DNA of 30,803 nt from RZYP01 sp964386405. Its GTDB lineage: Bacteria; Bacillota; Negativicutes; Acidaminococcales; Acidaminococcaceae. The DNA is taken from NCBI GenBank assembly GCA_964386405.1, contig CAYLRW010000011.1, positions 1 through 30,803 of the forward strand, in the 5' to 3' direction. Positions 23,298 to 30,803 of the stretch are shown here, in pieces. The notes under the pieces were generated by a model, which was not told where the DNA came from, ran no database searches, and was given only the letters and a program-made list of their open reading frames with translations. Positions within the stretch are counted from its first letter, which is position 1. Every line of letters begins with the position of its first letter. The position numbers were made by a program, and so were the translations under genes.

Positions 23298-24107
23298 ATG
23301 ATAAAACTTTGGAAAGCACTGGCAGTTATATCCGTTGCGATGTTTTTTTCTGGAACAGTTCAGGCCTCGGAGCAAAAATCTAATTCTACAGTTAATTTAA
23401 CAAATACAAGCGTTGATAAAAATGCGGTCAAGCAAGCCGTTCCTGATTTTAATGTGCCAAGCAACAATACAAGTGCTGTTGCTGCATCAGAAAAAAAGGA
23501 AAGCGTGCCGACAGTAAAAAATGATGACAAAAATGTTAAAATTAAAATAATAAATAATTCCAAACCGGAACGTAAACTGCCTGCCAACTATAAGACAATT
23601 ACAATTACCGGTGAGTCAAAGGCTACGGAAAGTCAAGCAGTGGCCTTCCTTAAAAAGAATACGAAGGATATGAAATTAAAGTTAACGCCAGAAGAGATTG
23701 TACGTTACTATTATAAAGAAAGTACCAGAGAGGGTATTAGAGCTGATTTAGCGTTATGCCAGGCGCTCTTGGAGACTGGTTTCTTTAAGTTTGGCGGCAC
23801 TGTCAAACCAAATCAAAATAATTTTTGCGGTTTGGGAACTATCAGTAAGAACGTAGCCGGTGCAAGTTTTAAAACTCCTGAAATTGGTGTCCGTGCTCAT
23901 ATCCAGCATTTACTAGCGTATTCCACCGAACGTGAACCAAAAACAAAAATAGTTGACCCACGTTATGATTTGGTCCATAAGACGAGAAAGACTAGTGGTT
24001 ATTTAACAACCTGGCATGCACTTAATGGCAATTGGGCCATGAGTAATGAGTACAGTGAAAAGATTTTTGATTTGCATAGTAAAATGCTTGCAATGCCTAT
24101 TGAATAA
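23298..24107 (+). CDS. Secreted glucosaminidase-domain (N-acetylglucosaminidase-like) protein
   Basis: The protein cleaves, or is built to cleave, peptidoglycan outside the cytoplasmic membrane. Of 269 residues, the first 23 form a signal peptide (KLWK, then a hydrophobic run, with cleavage near VQA|SEQ). A low-complexity Asn/Lys/Ser/Thr-rich linker covers about residues 24-120. The glucosaminidase domain (about 130-265) contains DLALCQALLETGFFKFGG, with the likely catalytic glutamate E159, then NNFCGLG and GVRAHIQHLLAYS. The end has TTWHALNGNWAMSNEYSEKI. AGGAGGA lies six bases before the ATG. It sits 21 bases behind the symporter and is probably cotranscribed. Confidence 0.88.
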   Translation: MIKLWKALAVISVAMFFSGTVQASEQKSNSTVNLTNTSVDKNAVKQAVPDFNVPSNNTSAVAASEKKESVPTVKNDDKNVKIKIINNSKPERKLPANYKTITITGESKATESQAVAFLKKNTKDMKLKLTPEEIVRYYYKESTREGIRADLALCQALLETGFFKFGGTVKPNQNNFCGLGTISKNVAGASFKTPEIGVRAHIQHLLAYSTEREPKTKIVDPRYDLVHKTRKTSGYLTTWHALNGNWAMSNEYSEKIFDLHSKMLAMPIE

Positions 24108-24152
24108 TTATATTTAAGTAGTTTTTTTAAAATCAGGATCATAGTAGTTTTT

Positions 24153-24196
24153 AGTGCACAGCTCCAAAATATGGCTGTGCACTTTATCTTTTTATG
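24153..24196 (+). terminator. Probable terminator after the glucosaminidase gene
   Basis: A 10-bp perfect stem AGTGCACAGC/GCTGTGCACT (24153-24162, 24174-24183) is followed by TTATCTTTTTAT. Loop is 11 bases. It lies 45 bases after the stop. Confidence 0.75.
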
Positions 24197-24203
24197 TTAA
24201 AAT
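24195..24203 (+). promoter_or_regulatory. Possible extended -10 promoter of the trmL-fol unit
   Basis: TGTTAAAAT is an extended -10, 21 bases before the trmL ATG and just after the terminator. The leader would be short and no good -35 is seen. Confidence 0.5.
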
Positions 24204-24224
24204 GAACACAAGAGGTGAAAGTTT

Positions 24225-24689
24225 ATGCATATTGTTTTAGTTGAGCCTGAAATACCAGGAAATACTGGTAACATTGCCAGGCTTTGTGCAGCTACAGGCT
24301 GTAAGCTTCATTTGGTCAGACCACTGGGATTTTCGGTTGACGATAAATATCTCAAAAGGGCTGGATTGGATTATTGGAATCTGGTCGATATCAGTTATTA
24401 TGATTCTGTTTATGAAGTTTTGGAGAAATTTAAAAATAACTCCAAATTTCTGTTAACTACGAAAGCACATAAGAGATATACAGATGTGAAGTATGATGCA
24501 GACTCTTTGTTGATTTTTGGTAAAGAAACAGCTGGATTACCAGAAAAGCTGCGTATGGAATATCTTGATTCCTGCGTGAGAATACCAATGATTGCAGAAG
24601 CACGCTCACTTAATTTATCCAATTCCGTTGCTATCGTGGCCTATGAGGCTTTGCGGCAACAAGACGACTTTGCTGGGCTTACTGTTTAG
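24225..24689 (+). CDS. trmL: tRNA (cytidine(34)-2'-O)-methyltransferase TrmL
   Basis: TrmL is a SPOUT-fold, SAM-dependent enzyme that 2'-O-methylates the wobble base of certain leucine tRNAs. The 154-residue length is standard. Seen: LVEPEIPGNTGNIARLCAAT at residues 5-24, the RPLGFSVDDKYLKRAGLDYW block, FGKETAGLP (the SPOUT knot), and the RIPMIAEARSLNLSNSVAIVAYEALRQ C-terminus. AGAGGTG precedes the ATG. It heads a unit that continues into queD after 17 bases; placement beside folate genes is likely transcriptional convenience. Confidence 0.95.
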   Translation: MHIVLVEPEIPGNTGNIARLCAATGCKLHLVRPLGFSVDDKYLKRAGLDYWNLVDISYYDSVYEVLEKFKNNSKFLLTTKAHKRYTDVKYDADSLLIFGKETAGLPEKLRMEYLDSCVRIPMIAEARSLNLSNSVAIVAYEALRQQDDFAGLTV

Positions 24690-24706
24690 ACGAGGAGGGC
24701 AAGAAT

Positions 24707-25060
24707 ATGATCCTTATTAAAGAATTCGAATTTGATGCAGCACATTATTTACCAGAATATAACGGCAAATGTGAAAAACTGCATGGGCATACGTATAAAT
24801 TAGTTGTCAAAATTGATGGCACGCCTGATAAGGAAGGCATGGTCATTGATTTTGTACGACTGAAAGAAATCGTGAAGGAAGCTGTTCTTAATAAGTTGGA
24901 CCATTCCTGCATCAATGACATATTGCCGCAGCCCTCTGCGGAAAATATAGCCGTGTGGGTATGGAATCAGTTGAAACCAATTTTGCATTCCGATCATTAT
25001 GATTTGTATGAAGTTGAGGTTTGGGAAACAAAAACCAGCGGAATAGCATATAGGGGGTAG
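24707..25060 (+). CDS. queD: QueD/PTPS-family 6-carboxytetrahydropterin synthase homologue with CExxHGH motif
   Basis: The 117-residue protein belongs to the COG0720 family, which converts dihydroneopterin triphosphate to a side-chain-modified pterin. Seen: zinc ligands H13 (FDAAHYL) and H26/H28, in the motif C22-E23-K-L-H26-G-H28, followed by the family's VIDFVRLK, LDHSCIND and EVEVWET (E at the C-terminal pocket). AGGAGGG precedes the ATG. It sits four bases before folE2, which makes its substrate, and no folB is in the operon. From memory of family work, CExxHGH marks members able to replace the folate enzyme FolB as well as to act as QueD. Queuosine genes queC, queE and queF are not next to it. 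The symbol is by family; function could be folate, queuosine or both. Confidence 0.88.
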   Translation: MILIKEFEFDAAHYLPEYNGKCEKLHGHTYKLVVKIDGTPDKEGMVIDFVRLKEIVKEAVLNKLDHSCINDILPQPSAENIAVWVWNQLKPILHSDHYDLYEVEVWETKTSGIAYRG

Positions 25061-25064
25061 CCAA

Positions 25065-25847
25065 ATGTTAAAGGATGTTCAAGGGGAGATCGATTTAAGG
25101 CAAGTCCCATTGAAAAACGTTGGAATCAAAAATCTGCGGTGGCCGATTAGTATGAAAGATAGGGAAAAAGGTATACAGAGTACTGTTGCAACAATCAGCA
25201 TGGCTGTTGATTTGCCACATGATATGCGTGGTACGCATATGAGCCGTTTTGTCGAATGTCTTCAATCTTTTGGGCCTGTCACACCTTTTGCTCTTGAACA
25301 TATTCTTGATGCCTTGAAGGAAAAATTGCAAGCAGAAAAAGCAATGCTGGAGCTTGAATTCACCTATTTTATTCAAAAAGAAGCACCTATAACCGGACAA
25401 AAAGCACCGCTTGATCTCAATTGCCGTTTCAGGGCTGAAAAAGGTGATGAATTCGAGCTTTATATTTGTGCGGAAATACCTATTCATACACTTTGCCCTT
25501 GCTCCAGAGAAATCAGTGCCTATGGAGCTCACAACCAAAGAGCTATCGCTAAAATTGAAATTAACTCTAATGAGATGGTTTGGTTGGAAGAACTGGTTAC
25601 AATGGCTGAAGCAGGAGCAAGTTCACCGATATATTCTCTTTTGAAGCGGCCGGATGAAAAGTATGTTACTGAACATGCTTATGAAAATCCGCGCTTTGTA
25701 GAAGATGCTGTAAGAGAAATAGCTTTACAGCTGGAAAATGACCGAAGAATAAAATGGTATCGAGCCACGGTTGAAAGTATCGAAAGCATTCATAATCATA
25801 ATGCTTTTGCATGTGTCGAAAAAGGGTGGAAGGTGAACCCGGAATGA
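25065..25847 (+). CDS. folE2: GTP cyclohydrolase FolE2 (GCYH-IB)
   Basis: FolE2 converts GTP to dihydroneopterin triphosphate, the start of folate and queuosine synthesis. The 260 residues match the type IB family and not FolE. Seen: LPHDMRGTHMSRF near residue 57 (His58), the CPCSREISAYGAHNQRA block with C144, C146 and H156, and the C-terminal EDAVREIALQLENDRRIKWYR region and NHNAFACVEKGW end. AGGGGG precedes the ATG. It is overlapped by the folP start (ATGA). Unlike FolE, this type is not restricted to zinc, which can matter under zinc shortage. Confidence 0.96.
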   Translation: MLKDVQGEIDLRQVPLKNVGIKNLRWPISMKDREKGIQSTVATISMAVDLPHDMRGTHMSRFVECLQSFGPVTPFALEHILDALKEKLQAEKAMLELEFTYFIQKEAPITGQKAPLDLNCRFRAEKGDEFELYICAEIPIHTLCPCSREISAYGAHNQRAIAKIEINSNEMVWLEELVTMAEAGASSPIYSLLKRPDEKYVTEHAYENPRFVEDAVREIALQLENDRRIKWYRATVESIESIHNHNAFACVEKGWKVNPE

Positions 25848-27031
25848 TTTTGCCGATTACAAGCTGTAATTTAAAATATGAACTAAAAAATATTGGCGTA
25901 CATCCGGCAAGTGTAGAGACTTTCATGAATAAGTCAGCTATTTTGCCTTTAAAGATTCTTAATGTTCGCACTCCGGCGGCTAATATAATTAAGCAAGAGA
26001 TGCTTGCCTGCGGAGGTGACTGTGCTATCCACGCCGGGTGCGTGGTTTGTGCACAGGACCATAGCGACATTCTGCTTTTGGGGACCAAAAAGCATTATCG
26101 GCTTTTGCTGCAAAAGATGGCTATGATGCCTTATTTTGGTTTGCCGAAACTTCGGGAAGAGTTGCAGTCTTTTTTGGAAAAGAATCAGCTTAAAACTGTA
26201 TTGGCAGATCAGCGTATTTTGGAATACGGACACGTTGTTGTAATGGGAATTTTAAATATAACACCTGACTCTTTCTATGCCGGTTCCAGAGTGCATAGCC
26301 TTAAGGATGTCATCAACCGTGCAGGCCAAATGCTCAGTGACGGTGCGGAGATACTTGATATAGGCGGCGAATCGACAAGACCAGGCTCTGAAAGCATTGA
26401 TGCTCAGGAAGAAATTGCAAGAATAGTGCCGGTTGTACAAGCCTTGCGCAAAGAATATCCGGAAAGCATTCTCTCTATCGATACTTATCATGCGGACACA
26501 GCGGAGGCAGCTCTTACGATGGGAGCAGATATTATCAATGATATCAGTGCCATGGAATACGATGGAAAGATGATTGAGGTTGTTGTTAAAAATAATGCTC
26601 CGGTTATTTTAATGCATATGCGAGGAACACCGAAAAATATGCAGCAAAACACTCAGTATAGCAATGTAGTTGAAGAAGTAGCAAAATATTTGCATGAACG
26701 TGCTGCAATGCTCAGAGGGCATAATTTCCCCAAAGAAAAAATTATTTTGGATCCAGGAATTGGCTTTGCCAAGAATGTTGAACAAAATTTAAAATTAATG
26801 CAAGGATTAAATGAAATGACAGGCTCTGGCTATCCTTTGCTGCTTGCGGCTTCACGTAAAACCACAATTGGCAAAGTGCTCGGTGATATACCGCCAGAAG
26901 AGCGGTTGCCAGGCACAATAGCCACAAGCTTACAAGCAGTTTATGCCGGTGCTAATATGGTTAGGGTTCATGATGTAAAAGAAAATGTCCAAGCTATTCG
27001 AATGTTGGAGGCTATTTTAAAATGTCAATAG
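25844..27031 (+). CDS. folP: Dihydropteroate synthase FolP with a cysteine-rich N-terminal extension
   Basis: FolP joins 6-hydroxymethyl-dihydropterin pyrophosphate with p-aminobenzoate. The ATG at 25844 overlaps the folE2 TGA; AAGGTGA is upstream. From that start the protein has 395 residues, well over the usual 260-290. The synthase domain begins at about residue 130 with MGILNITPDSF (134-144) and continues with DIGGESTRPGS, SIDTYHADTAEAAL, LDPGIGFAK and ASRKTTIG, all in order. The first ~125 residues are an extension containing C56, C60, C66 and C69 in a C-x3-C-x5-C-x2-C arrangement (ACGGDCAIHAGCVVCAQ). That extension is seen in some Firmicutes FolP proteins by my recollection, with unknown role. 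The end overlaps folK by 10 bases. Confidence 0.93.
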   Translation: MILPITSCNLKYELKNIGVHPASVETFMNKSAILPLKILNVRTPAANIIKQEMLACGGDCAIHAGCVVCAQDHSDILLLGTKKHYRLLLQKMAMMPYFGLPKLREELQSFLEKNQLKTVLADQRILEYGHVVVMGILNITPDSFYAGSRVHSLKDVINRAGQMLSDGAEILDIGGESTRPGSESIDAQEEIARIVPVVQALRKEYPESILSIDTYHADTAEAALTMGADIINDISAMEYDGKMIEVVVKNNAPVILMHMRGTPKNMQQNTQYSNVVEEVAKYLHERAAMLRGHNFPKEKIILDPGIGFAKNVEQNLKLMQGLNEMTGSGYPLLLAASRKTTIGKVLGDIPPEERLPGTIATSLQAVYAGANMVRVHDVKENVQAIRMLEAILKCQ

Positions 27032-27495
27032 CCTATATCGCCTTAGGAAGTAACCTTGGAGAAAGAAAACAAAATATACTTACGGCTTTAAATTACATGG
27101 AACAATCTGGTTTGAAAATATTGGCAGTTTCTTCTCTTTTGGAAACTGAACCTTATGGAGTAACGGATCAGCCGAGTTTTATCAATGCTGCTGTTAAGAT
27201 TGAGACCGAACTCGCTGCACATGATTTGTTGAGATTATTGCTTGCTATTGAATTAAAGATGGGGAGAGTTAGAAAGAGACATTGGGGCGAACGCAACATT
27301 GATCTTGATCTGATTTTGTATGACGATAAAATTATGAAAGATAAGGACCTCATTGTACCTCATCCAGATATGCAGAACAGGCTTTTTGTTTTATCACCAC
27401 TAGCTGAAATTGCCGGTGATGTTGTGCACCCCGTTTTTAAAATAACTATTAGTGCTATGTTGAATAATTTGATGAGCGGAGATGGAAACAAATGA
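27022..27495 (+). CDS. folK: 6-hydroxymethyl-dihydropterin pyrophosphokinase FolK
   Basis: FolK pyrophosphorylates the pterin before FolP acts. The 157 residues fit a monofunctional HPPK. Seen: YIALGSNLGERKQNI at residues 5-19, SSLLETEPYGVTDQPSFINAAVKIE, the motif GRVRKRHWGERNIDLDLILYDD (Mg/ATP-binding), and HPDMQNRLFVLSPLAEI. GGAGG ten bases upstream supports the ATG, which overlaps folP. Its stop overlaps the DUF815 ATG. No folB fusion is attached. Confidence 0.96.
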   Translation: MSIAYIALGSNLGERKQNILTALNYMEQSGLKILAVSSLLETEPYGVTDQPSFINAAVKIETELAAHDLLRLLLAIELKMGRVRKRHWGERNIDLDLILYDDKIMKDKDLIVPHPDMQNRLFVLSPLAEIAGDVVHPVFKITISAMLNNLMSGDGNK

Positions 27496-28715
27496 ATTGT
27501 TATGTCAATCTCAACAACCTTTTAATTTTTCGCAACTTACTTACTGATCCTGTTATTGTTGCATTAAGAAAGCCCAAAGAGGTTTCTAATCCTGATTTAT
27601 ATGGCGAACTTATCGAAAAGGCAGAAGGATATGGATTGATGGGCATCATCCCTGTTGAATATATTATGCATGCAATCAGTCATCAGAAAAACATTTTTTG
27701 CTGTATTGCAGAAAAAAATAATGGGGCCATTGGTGAAGGGTTAATGAAAGCCGTAGCAAATGATATCATTATTCTAAGAGAATTTCTTGTTGATGTTTTC
27801 CAACGCTTTAAAAACCACGAATTGCTTGGCAACTATATCCCGTCAAATATACATCCACTACCAGGCCGTAAAATATTGGAAAAATGTTTTTTTAATTATG
27901 GTGAAGATGATGATGCCAAAATTGCTACAAAAGCTATGTGTCAGTATTATGAAAAATATGGCTATGGTATTATGGCTGATTTTGTAGCATTTAACTGGGA
28001 TGGCGAGAAAGAAAAACTTACTGGCATCAATAATTATTCCGATATGACTTTTGATAAGATTTATGGCTATGAAAGACAGAAACAGGAGTTAATTAAGAAT
28101 ACTGAAGCATTCATAAATAACAAACCTGCTAATAATATTTTGCTATTTGGTGACCGCGGTACCGGCAAATCATCTTCTATCAAGGCCATAGGCAATCATT
28201 TTTATGAGGATGGACTACGCATGGTTCAGGTTAGTCGGGAACATTTTGTGCAGTTGCCGAAAGTAATGCAGGAACTAAGCAAATGGGGGAAAAAGTTCGT
28301 AATTGTTTTGGATGATTTATCCTTTGAAGAGTTCGAAGTTGAATATAAAGTTTTAAAATCCATTCTTGATGGCGGTCTTGAAGTAAAACCTGATAATGTG
28401 CTGTTTTACGCTTCGTCGAATCGTAGGAACATAATTAAAGAGGTATGGCAGGATCAAAATATGAATGAATTGCATGGGCGTGACAGTATCAACGAAAAAG
28501 TTTCATTATCCGATCGTTTTGGCATAAAGCTGTTTTACGATTCGATGGATCAGGCAGAGTATTTTGCTTTGTTGGAGAAAATGGCAAAAGACGAAAAACT
28601 TAAAATATCATCTAAAGATCTGAGAGTAGAAGCTGTTAAGTGGGAAATGAGCCATACTGGGAGAAACGGCAGAGTTGCACGCCAGTTGCTTGATTACCTT
28701 CATGGCAAAGGGTGA
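27492..28715 (+). CDS. DUF815-family AAA-type ATPase
   Basis: This 407-residue cytoplasmic protein has a variable, non-catalytic N-terminal half and an AAA-like C-terminal half. The Walker A is GDRGTGKSS at residues 220-228, followed by VIVLDDLSFEEFEVEYKVLKSILDGGLE as Walker B and its helix, YASSNRRN (sensor-like), and RDSINEKVSLSDRFGIKLFY. This order is that of DUF815 proteins. Their role is not established; I can say only that an ATPase activity is plausible. ATG overlaps the folK stop (ATGA), so it is translated as part of the folate unit. Confidence 0.85.
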   Translation: MNCYVNLNNLLIFRNLLTDPVIVALRKPKEVSNPDLYGELIEKAEGYGLMGIIPVEYIMHAISHQKNIFCCIAEKNNGAIGEGLMKAVANDIIILREFLVDVFQRFKNHELLGNYIPSNIHPLPGRKILEKCFFNYGEDDDAKIATKAMCQYYEKYGYGIMADFVAFNWDGEKEKLTGINNYSDMTFDKIYGYERQKQELIKNTEAFINNKPANNILLFGDRGTGKSSSIKAIGNHFYEDGLRMVQVSREHFVQLPKVMQELSKWGKKFVIVLDDLSFEEFEVEYKVLKSILDGGLEVKPDNVLFYASSNRRNIIKEVWQDQNMNELHGRDSINEKVSLSDRFGIKLFYDSMDQAEYFALLEKMAKDEKLKISSKDLRVEAVKWEMSHTGRNGRVARQLLDYLHGKG

Positions 28716-28742
28716 GAAGATTTTGTTTTTACTGGGAGCGTT

Positions 28743-29975
28743 ATGATGCTGGAGAAAGATAAATTATTAAAACGTTTTATAAGTTACACCGAATTTGAAA
28801 CTACATCAGTGGAGGATGCAAAAACATTTCCTAGCAGTGAAAAAGAATTGGTATTTGCAAAGTTTTTAACTGAAGAATTGAAAAATCTTGGCTTGAACGA
28901 TATTTTTCTTGATGAGAACGGATATCTGCTGGCCACGTTACCTGCTAATACTGCAGAGAAATTACCGGTTATTGGTTTGATAGCTCATATGGACACGTCT
29001 TCTGACGCAAGCGGAGCCAATGTCAGACCGCAGTTACATGCATCTTACCAAGGCGATAACATAGTTTTGAACGGTGAAGAAGATATATTACTCTCACCTA
29101 AAATGTTTCCCGAGCTTTTGTGCTATATAGGACAAGATATAATTACCACTGACGGCAAAACTTTGTTAGGTGCTGATGATAAGGCAGGTATCTGTGAAAT
29201 AGTATCTGCGTGTGAATATCTTTTAGCGCGTCCGGAATTAAAGCATGGTGATATTAGAATCGCTTTTACACCTGATGAAGAAATTGGCCATGGTACGGAC
29301 TTTTTCCCTCTTAAAAAATTCGGAGTAGATTTTGCCTATACTATCGACGGAGGTCAACTTGGTGAACTAAATTACGAAACGTTTAATGCTTGTGACGCAA
29401 AAGTATATATTAACGGGCGCAATGTTCATCCTGGTTCTGCCAAAGGCAAAATGATTAATGCCATAACTTTGGCGGCAGAATGGCAAAATGCATTGCCAGC
29501 TGGCGAACGTCCTGAATATACTGAGGGCTATGAAGGATTTTTTCATATAAACAGAATAAATGGTAATACAGAAGAAGTAGTTATGCACATGATTATTCGT
29601 GATCATGATGTCGCATTATTAGAAAAAAAGAAGAAAATTGTTCTCGCACTTGCCGGGTTTATGAACGAAAAGTATGGTCACGATACGGTTAAATGTGAGT
29701 TGCAAGATGTTTATGTTAATATGAAAGCCTTTTTTAAAAACTCATATCACATAGTCGATAGGGCCGTGAAGGCAATGGAAAAGAGTGATGTAAAGCCTAT
29801 AATTATTCCTGTACGTGGGGGAACAGATGGCGCAAGGTTATCTGAGAAGGGTCTGTTGTGTCCCAACATCTTTACCGGTGGTCATAATTTCCATGGTGTC
29901 TATGAATATCTGCCACTGCAATCAATGCTTAAGGCTACAGAGGTTATAGTCAATCTGGTAAGTGATAATAAATAA
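28743..29975 (+). CDS. pepT: Peptidase T (tripeptidase) PepT
   Basis: PepT is a cytoplasmic M20-type zinc aminotripeptidase. Of 410 residues, the metal and catalytic positions can be seen: H82 and D84 in AHMDTS, D145/D146 in GADDKAG, E179/E180 in DEEIGHG, a TIDGG aspartate, and a C-terminal GGHNFHG histidine. RGGTDGARLSEKGL is also family-typical. There are two consecutive ATGs (28743 and 28746); GGGAG upstream favours the second slightly, but both are kept possible. The gene is 27 bases behind the DUF815 ATPase, the last of the unit; it ends in a strong hairpin. Confidence 0.96.
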   Translation: MMLEKDKLLKRFISYTEFETTSVEDAKTFPSSEKELVFAKFLTEELKNLGLNDIFLDENGYLLATLPANTAEKLPVIGLIAHMDTSSDASGANVRPQLHASYQGDNIVLNGEEDILLSPKMFPELLCYIGQDIITTDGKTLLGADDKAGICEIVSACEYLLARPELKHGDIRIAFTPDEEIGHGTDFFPLKKFGVDFAYTIDGGQLGELNYETFNACDAKVYINGRNVHPGSAKGKMINAITLAAEWQNALPAGERPEYTEGYEGFFHINRINGNTEEVVMHMIIRDHDVALLEKKKKIVLALAGFMNEKYGHDTVKCELQDVYVNMKAFFKNSYHIVDRAVKAMEKSDVKPIIIPVRGGTDGARLSEKGLLCPNIFTGGHNFHGVYEYLPLQSMLKATEVIVNLVSDNK

Positions 29976-30012
29976 GGGTTGCCCCTTTTTCGGGGCAACC
30001 CTTATTTATTAG
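29971..30012. terminator. 15-bp hairpin terminator between convergent pepT and tyrS
   Basis: AATAAGGGTTGCCCC and GGGGCAACCCTTATT (29971-29985, 29992-30006) form a perfect 15-bp stem with loop TTTTTC. The left arm takes in the pepT stop. It lies between the converging genes and likely serves both. Confidence 0.85.
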
Positions 30013-30021
30013 TTTCAGCAA

Positions 30022-30803
30022 TTAAGCCATAATCAAACGATAATATTTCTTTTTCCCTTTGCGGATAAGAATGCTTTTATCAGCATTGAATAAGTCGGCA
30101 GTTAATTCAGCCTCAACATCACTAATTTTTGTATCGTCGAGGTAAAGCCCACCTTGAGCAACAAGACGACGTCCTTCACTCTTACTTGCAAAAACACCAT
30201 TTGAAGCAAGTATATCAATTATTTTGGTACCAATTGCGCTTGCTTCTACATTTATTGTTGGAACATCTTCCATATTGGAACCATCACCAAAGAGAGCTTC
30301 AGCCGCGGTCTTAGCCTTTAATGCCTCTTCCTCGCCGTGAATAAGCTTGGTTACTTCATAAGCCAGTACGACTTTTGCTTTGTTGATTTCAGATCCTTCC
30401 AAAGAGCCAAGACGTCGTACTTCTTCCATCGGCAGGAAGGTGAGAAGTGCCAGACAGTTTTCTACATCGGCGTCGTTGACATTACGCCAGTATTGATAAA
30501 AGTCATAAGGAGTGGTTTTTTCTGGATCAAGCCAAAGAGCACCGCCAACGGTTTTACCCATTTTGACGCCTTCGCTGGTGGTAAGAAGCTTGCAGGTCAT
30601 GCAATATGCTGGTTTATGTTCTTTACGACGAATGAGTTCTACGCCGGCAAGCATATTAGACCACTGGTCATCGCCACCTAACTGCATAATGCAGCCATAT
30701 TCACGATTAAGTGTTAAAAAGTCGTAGGCTTGCATGATCATATAGTTAAATTCAAAAAAAGATAAGCCTTTTTCCAGACGTTTTTTGAAACATTCAGCGG
30801 TCA
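30022..30803 (-). CDS. tyrS: Tyrosyl-tRNA synthetase (5' end outside the window)
   Basis: TyrS charges tRNA-Tyr with tyrosine. The minus-strand frame is open to the window edge, so the N-terminal part of the Rossmann domain, including HIGH, is missing. Visible from the edge on: a CFKKRLEKGLSFFEFNYM stretch, QAYDF, the LGGDDQWSNM tyrosine-site region, GVKMGKTVGGALWL (the KMSKS-type loop), and a C-terminal S4 RNA-binding domain (EGRRLVAQGGLYLDDTKI) after residue about 190 of the visible 260. The stop is at 30022-30024. A T-box leader, if present, would lie beyond 30803. Confidence 0.96.
   Translation of the reverse strand, partial: TAECFKKRLEKGLSFFEFNYMIMQAYDFLTLNREYGCIMQLGGDDQWSNMLAGVELIRRKEHKPAYCMTCKLLTTSEGVKMGKTVGGALWLDPEKTTPYDFYQYWRNVNDADVENCLALLTFLPMEEVRRLGSLEGSEINKAKVVLAYEVTKLIHGEEEALKAKTAAEALFGDGSNMEDVPTINVEASAIGTKIIDILASNGVFASKSEGRRLVAQGGLYLDDTKISDVEAELTADLFNADKSILIRKGKKKYYRLIMA

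Noticed and set aside
25811..25843. Start of folP at 25811 inside folE2
   Set aside because: No ribosome binding site and would add 11 residues overlapping folE2; the ATGA overlap at 25844 is preceded by AAGGTGA.
1..30803. CRISPR arrays, insertion sequences, integrases, prophage genes
   Set aside because: No regularly spaced repeats, transposase or integrase motifs were seen on reading either strand.

Overview
The window (about 40% G+C by eye) reads as an ordinary chromosomal segment of an anaerobic Bacillota bacterium. Likely indicators are AddAB instead of RecBCD, a Gls24/Asp23-family protein, strong AGGAGG-type ribosome binding sites, the cobalt-early (anaerobic) cobalamin gene set, and Firmicutes-style FolE2/FolP/DUF815 proteins. 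The Negativicutes are my best guess, but the genus cannot be fixed from sequence reading alone. I see no phage, insertion sequence, CRISPR array or obviously foreign block. Nearly all DNA is coding and no gene-free stretch exceeds 300 bases.

Region 1 (1-10798) is the distal part of an anaerobic cobamide-biosynthesis operon, all on the plus strand with gaps of 0-23 bases or short overlaps. The order is cbiG (5' end outside the window), cbiH, cbiJ, a cbiE-cbiT fusion, cbiA, cbiB, cobD, a phosphoglycerate-mutase-like metalloenzyme, cbiP, a BtuR/CobO-type adenosyltransferase and cbiC. Together they cover much of corrin-ring methylation and contraction, both amidations, adenosylation and the aminopropanol arm. 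cbiD, cbiF, cbiL, the chelatase, cobU, cobS and cobC/cobT are not here. The mutase-like gene, overlapping cobD, is a candidate for a missing phosphatase step.

Region 2 (10799-14612) holds a tRNA-Asn with its own promoter and terminator, a two-cluster ferredoxin-nitroreductase fusion, a sodium/solute symporter, a Gls24-family protein and a small HD-domain phosphohydrolase. Most of these units are separated by clear hairpin terminators.

Region 3 (14613-21678) is addB-addA, the helicase-nuclease for double-strand-break repair, facing a minus-strand UPF0173 metallo-hydrolase with no spacer at all. The terminator of the minus-strand gene appears to lie inside the 3' end of addA. AddA carries an AddB/Cas4-like four-cysteine pattern.

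Region 4 (21679-24107) is a second sodium/solute symporter followed by a secreted glucosaminidase-domain protein.

Region 5 (24225-29975) is a tight transcription unit: trmL, a QueD-family gene, folE2, folP, folK, a DUF815 ATPase and pepT. It supplies the early folate pathway from GTP except a recognisable folB. The QueD homologue carries a CExxHGH motif that suggests it may replace FolB. A 15-bp perfect hairpin separates this unit from the convergent tyrS, whose 5' end is outside the window.
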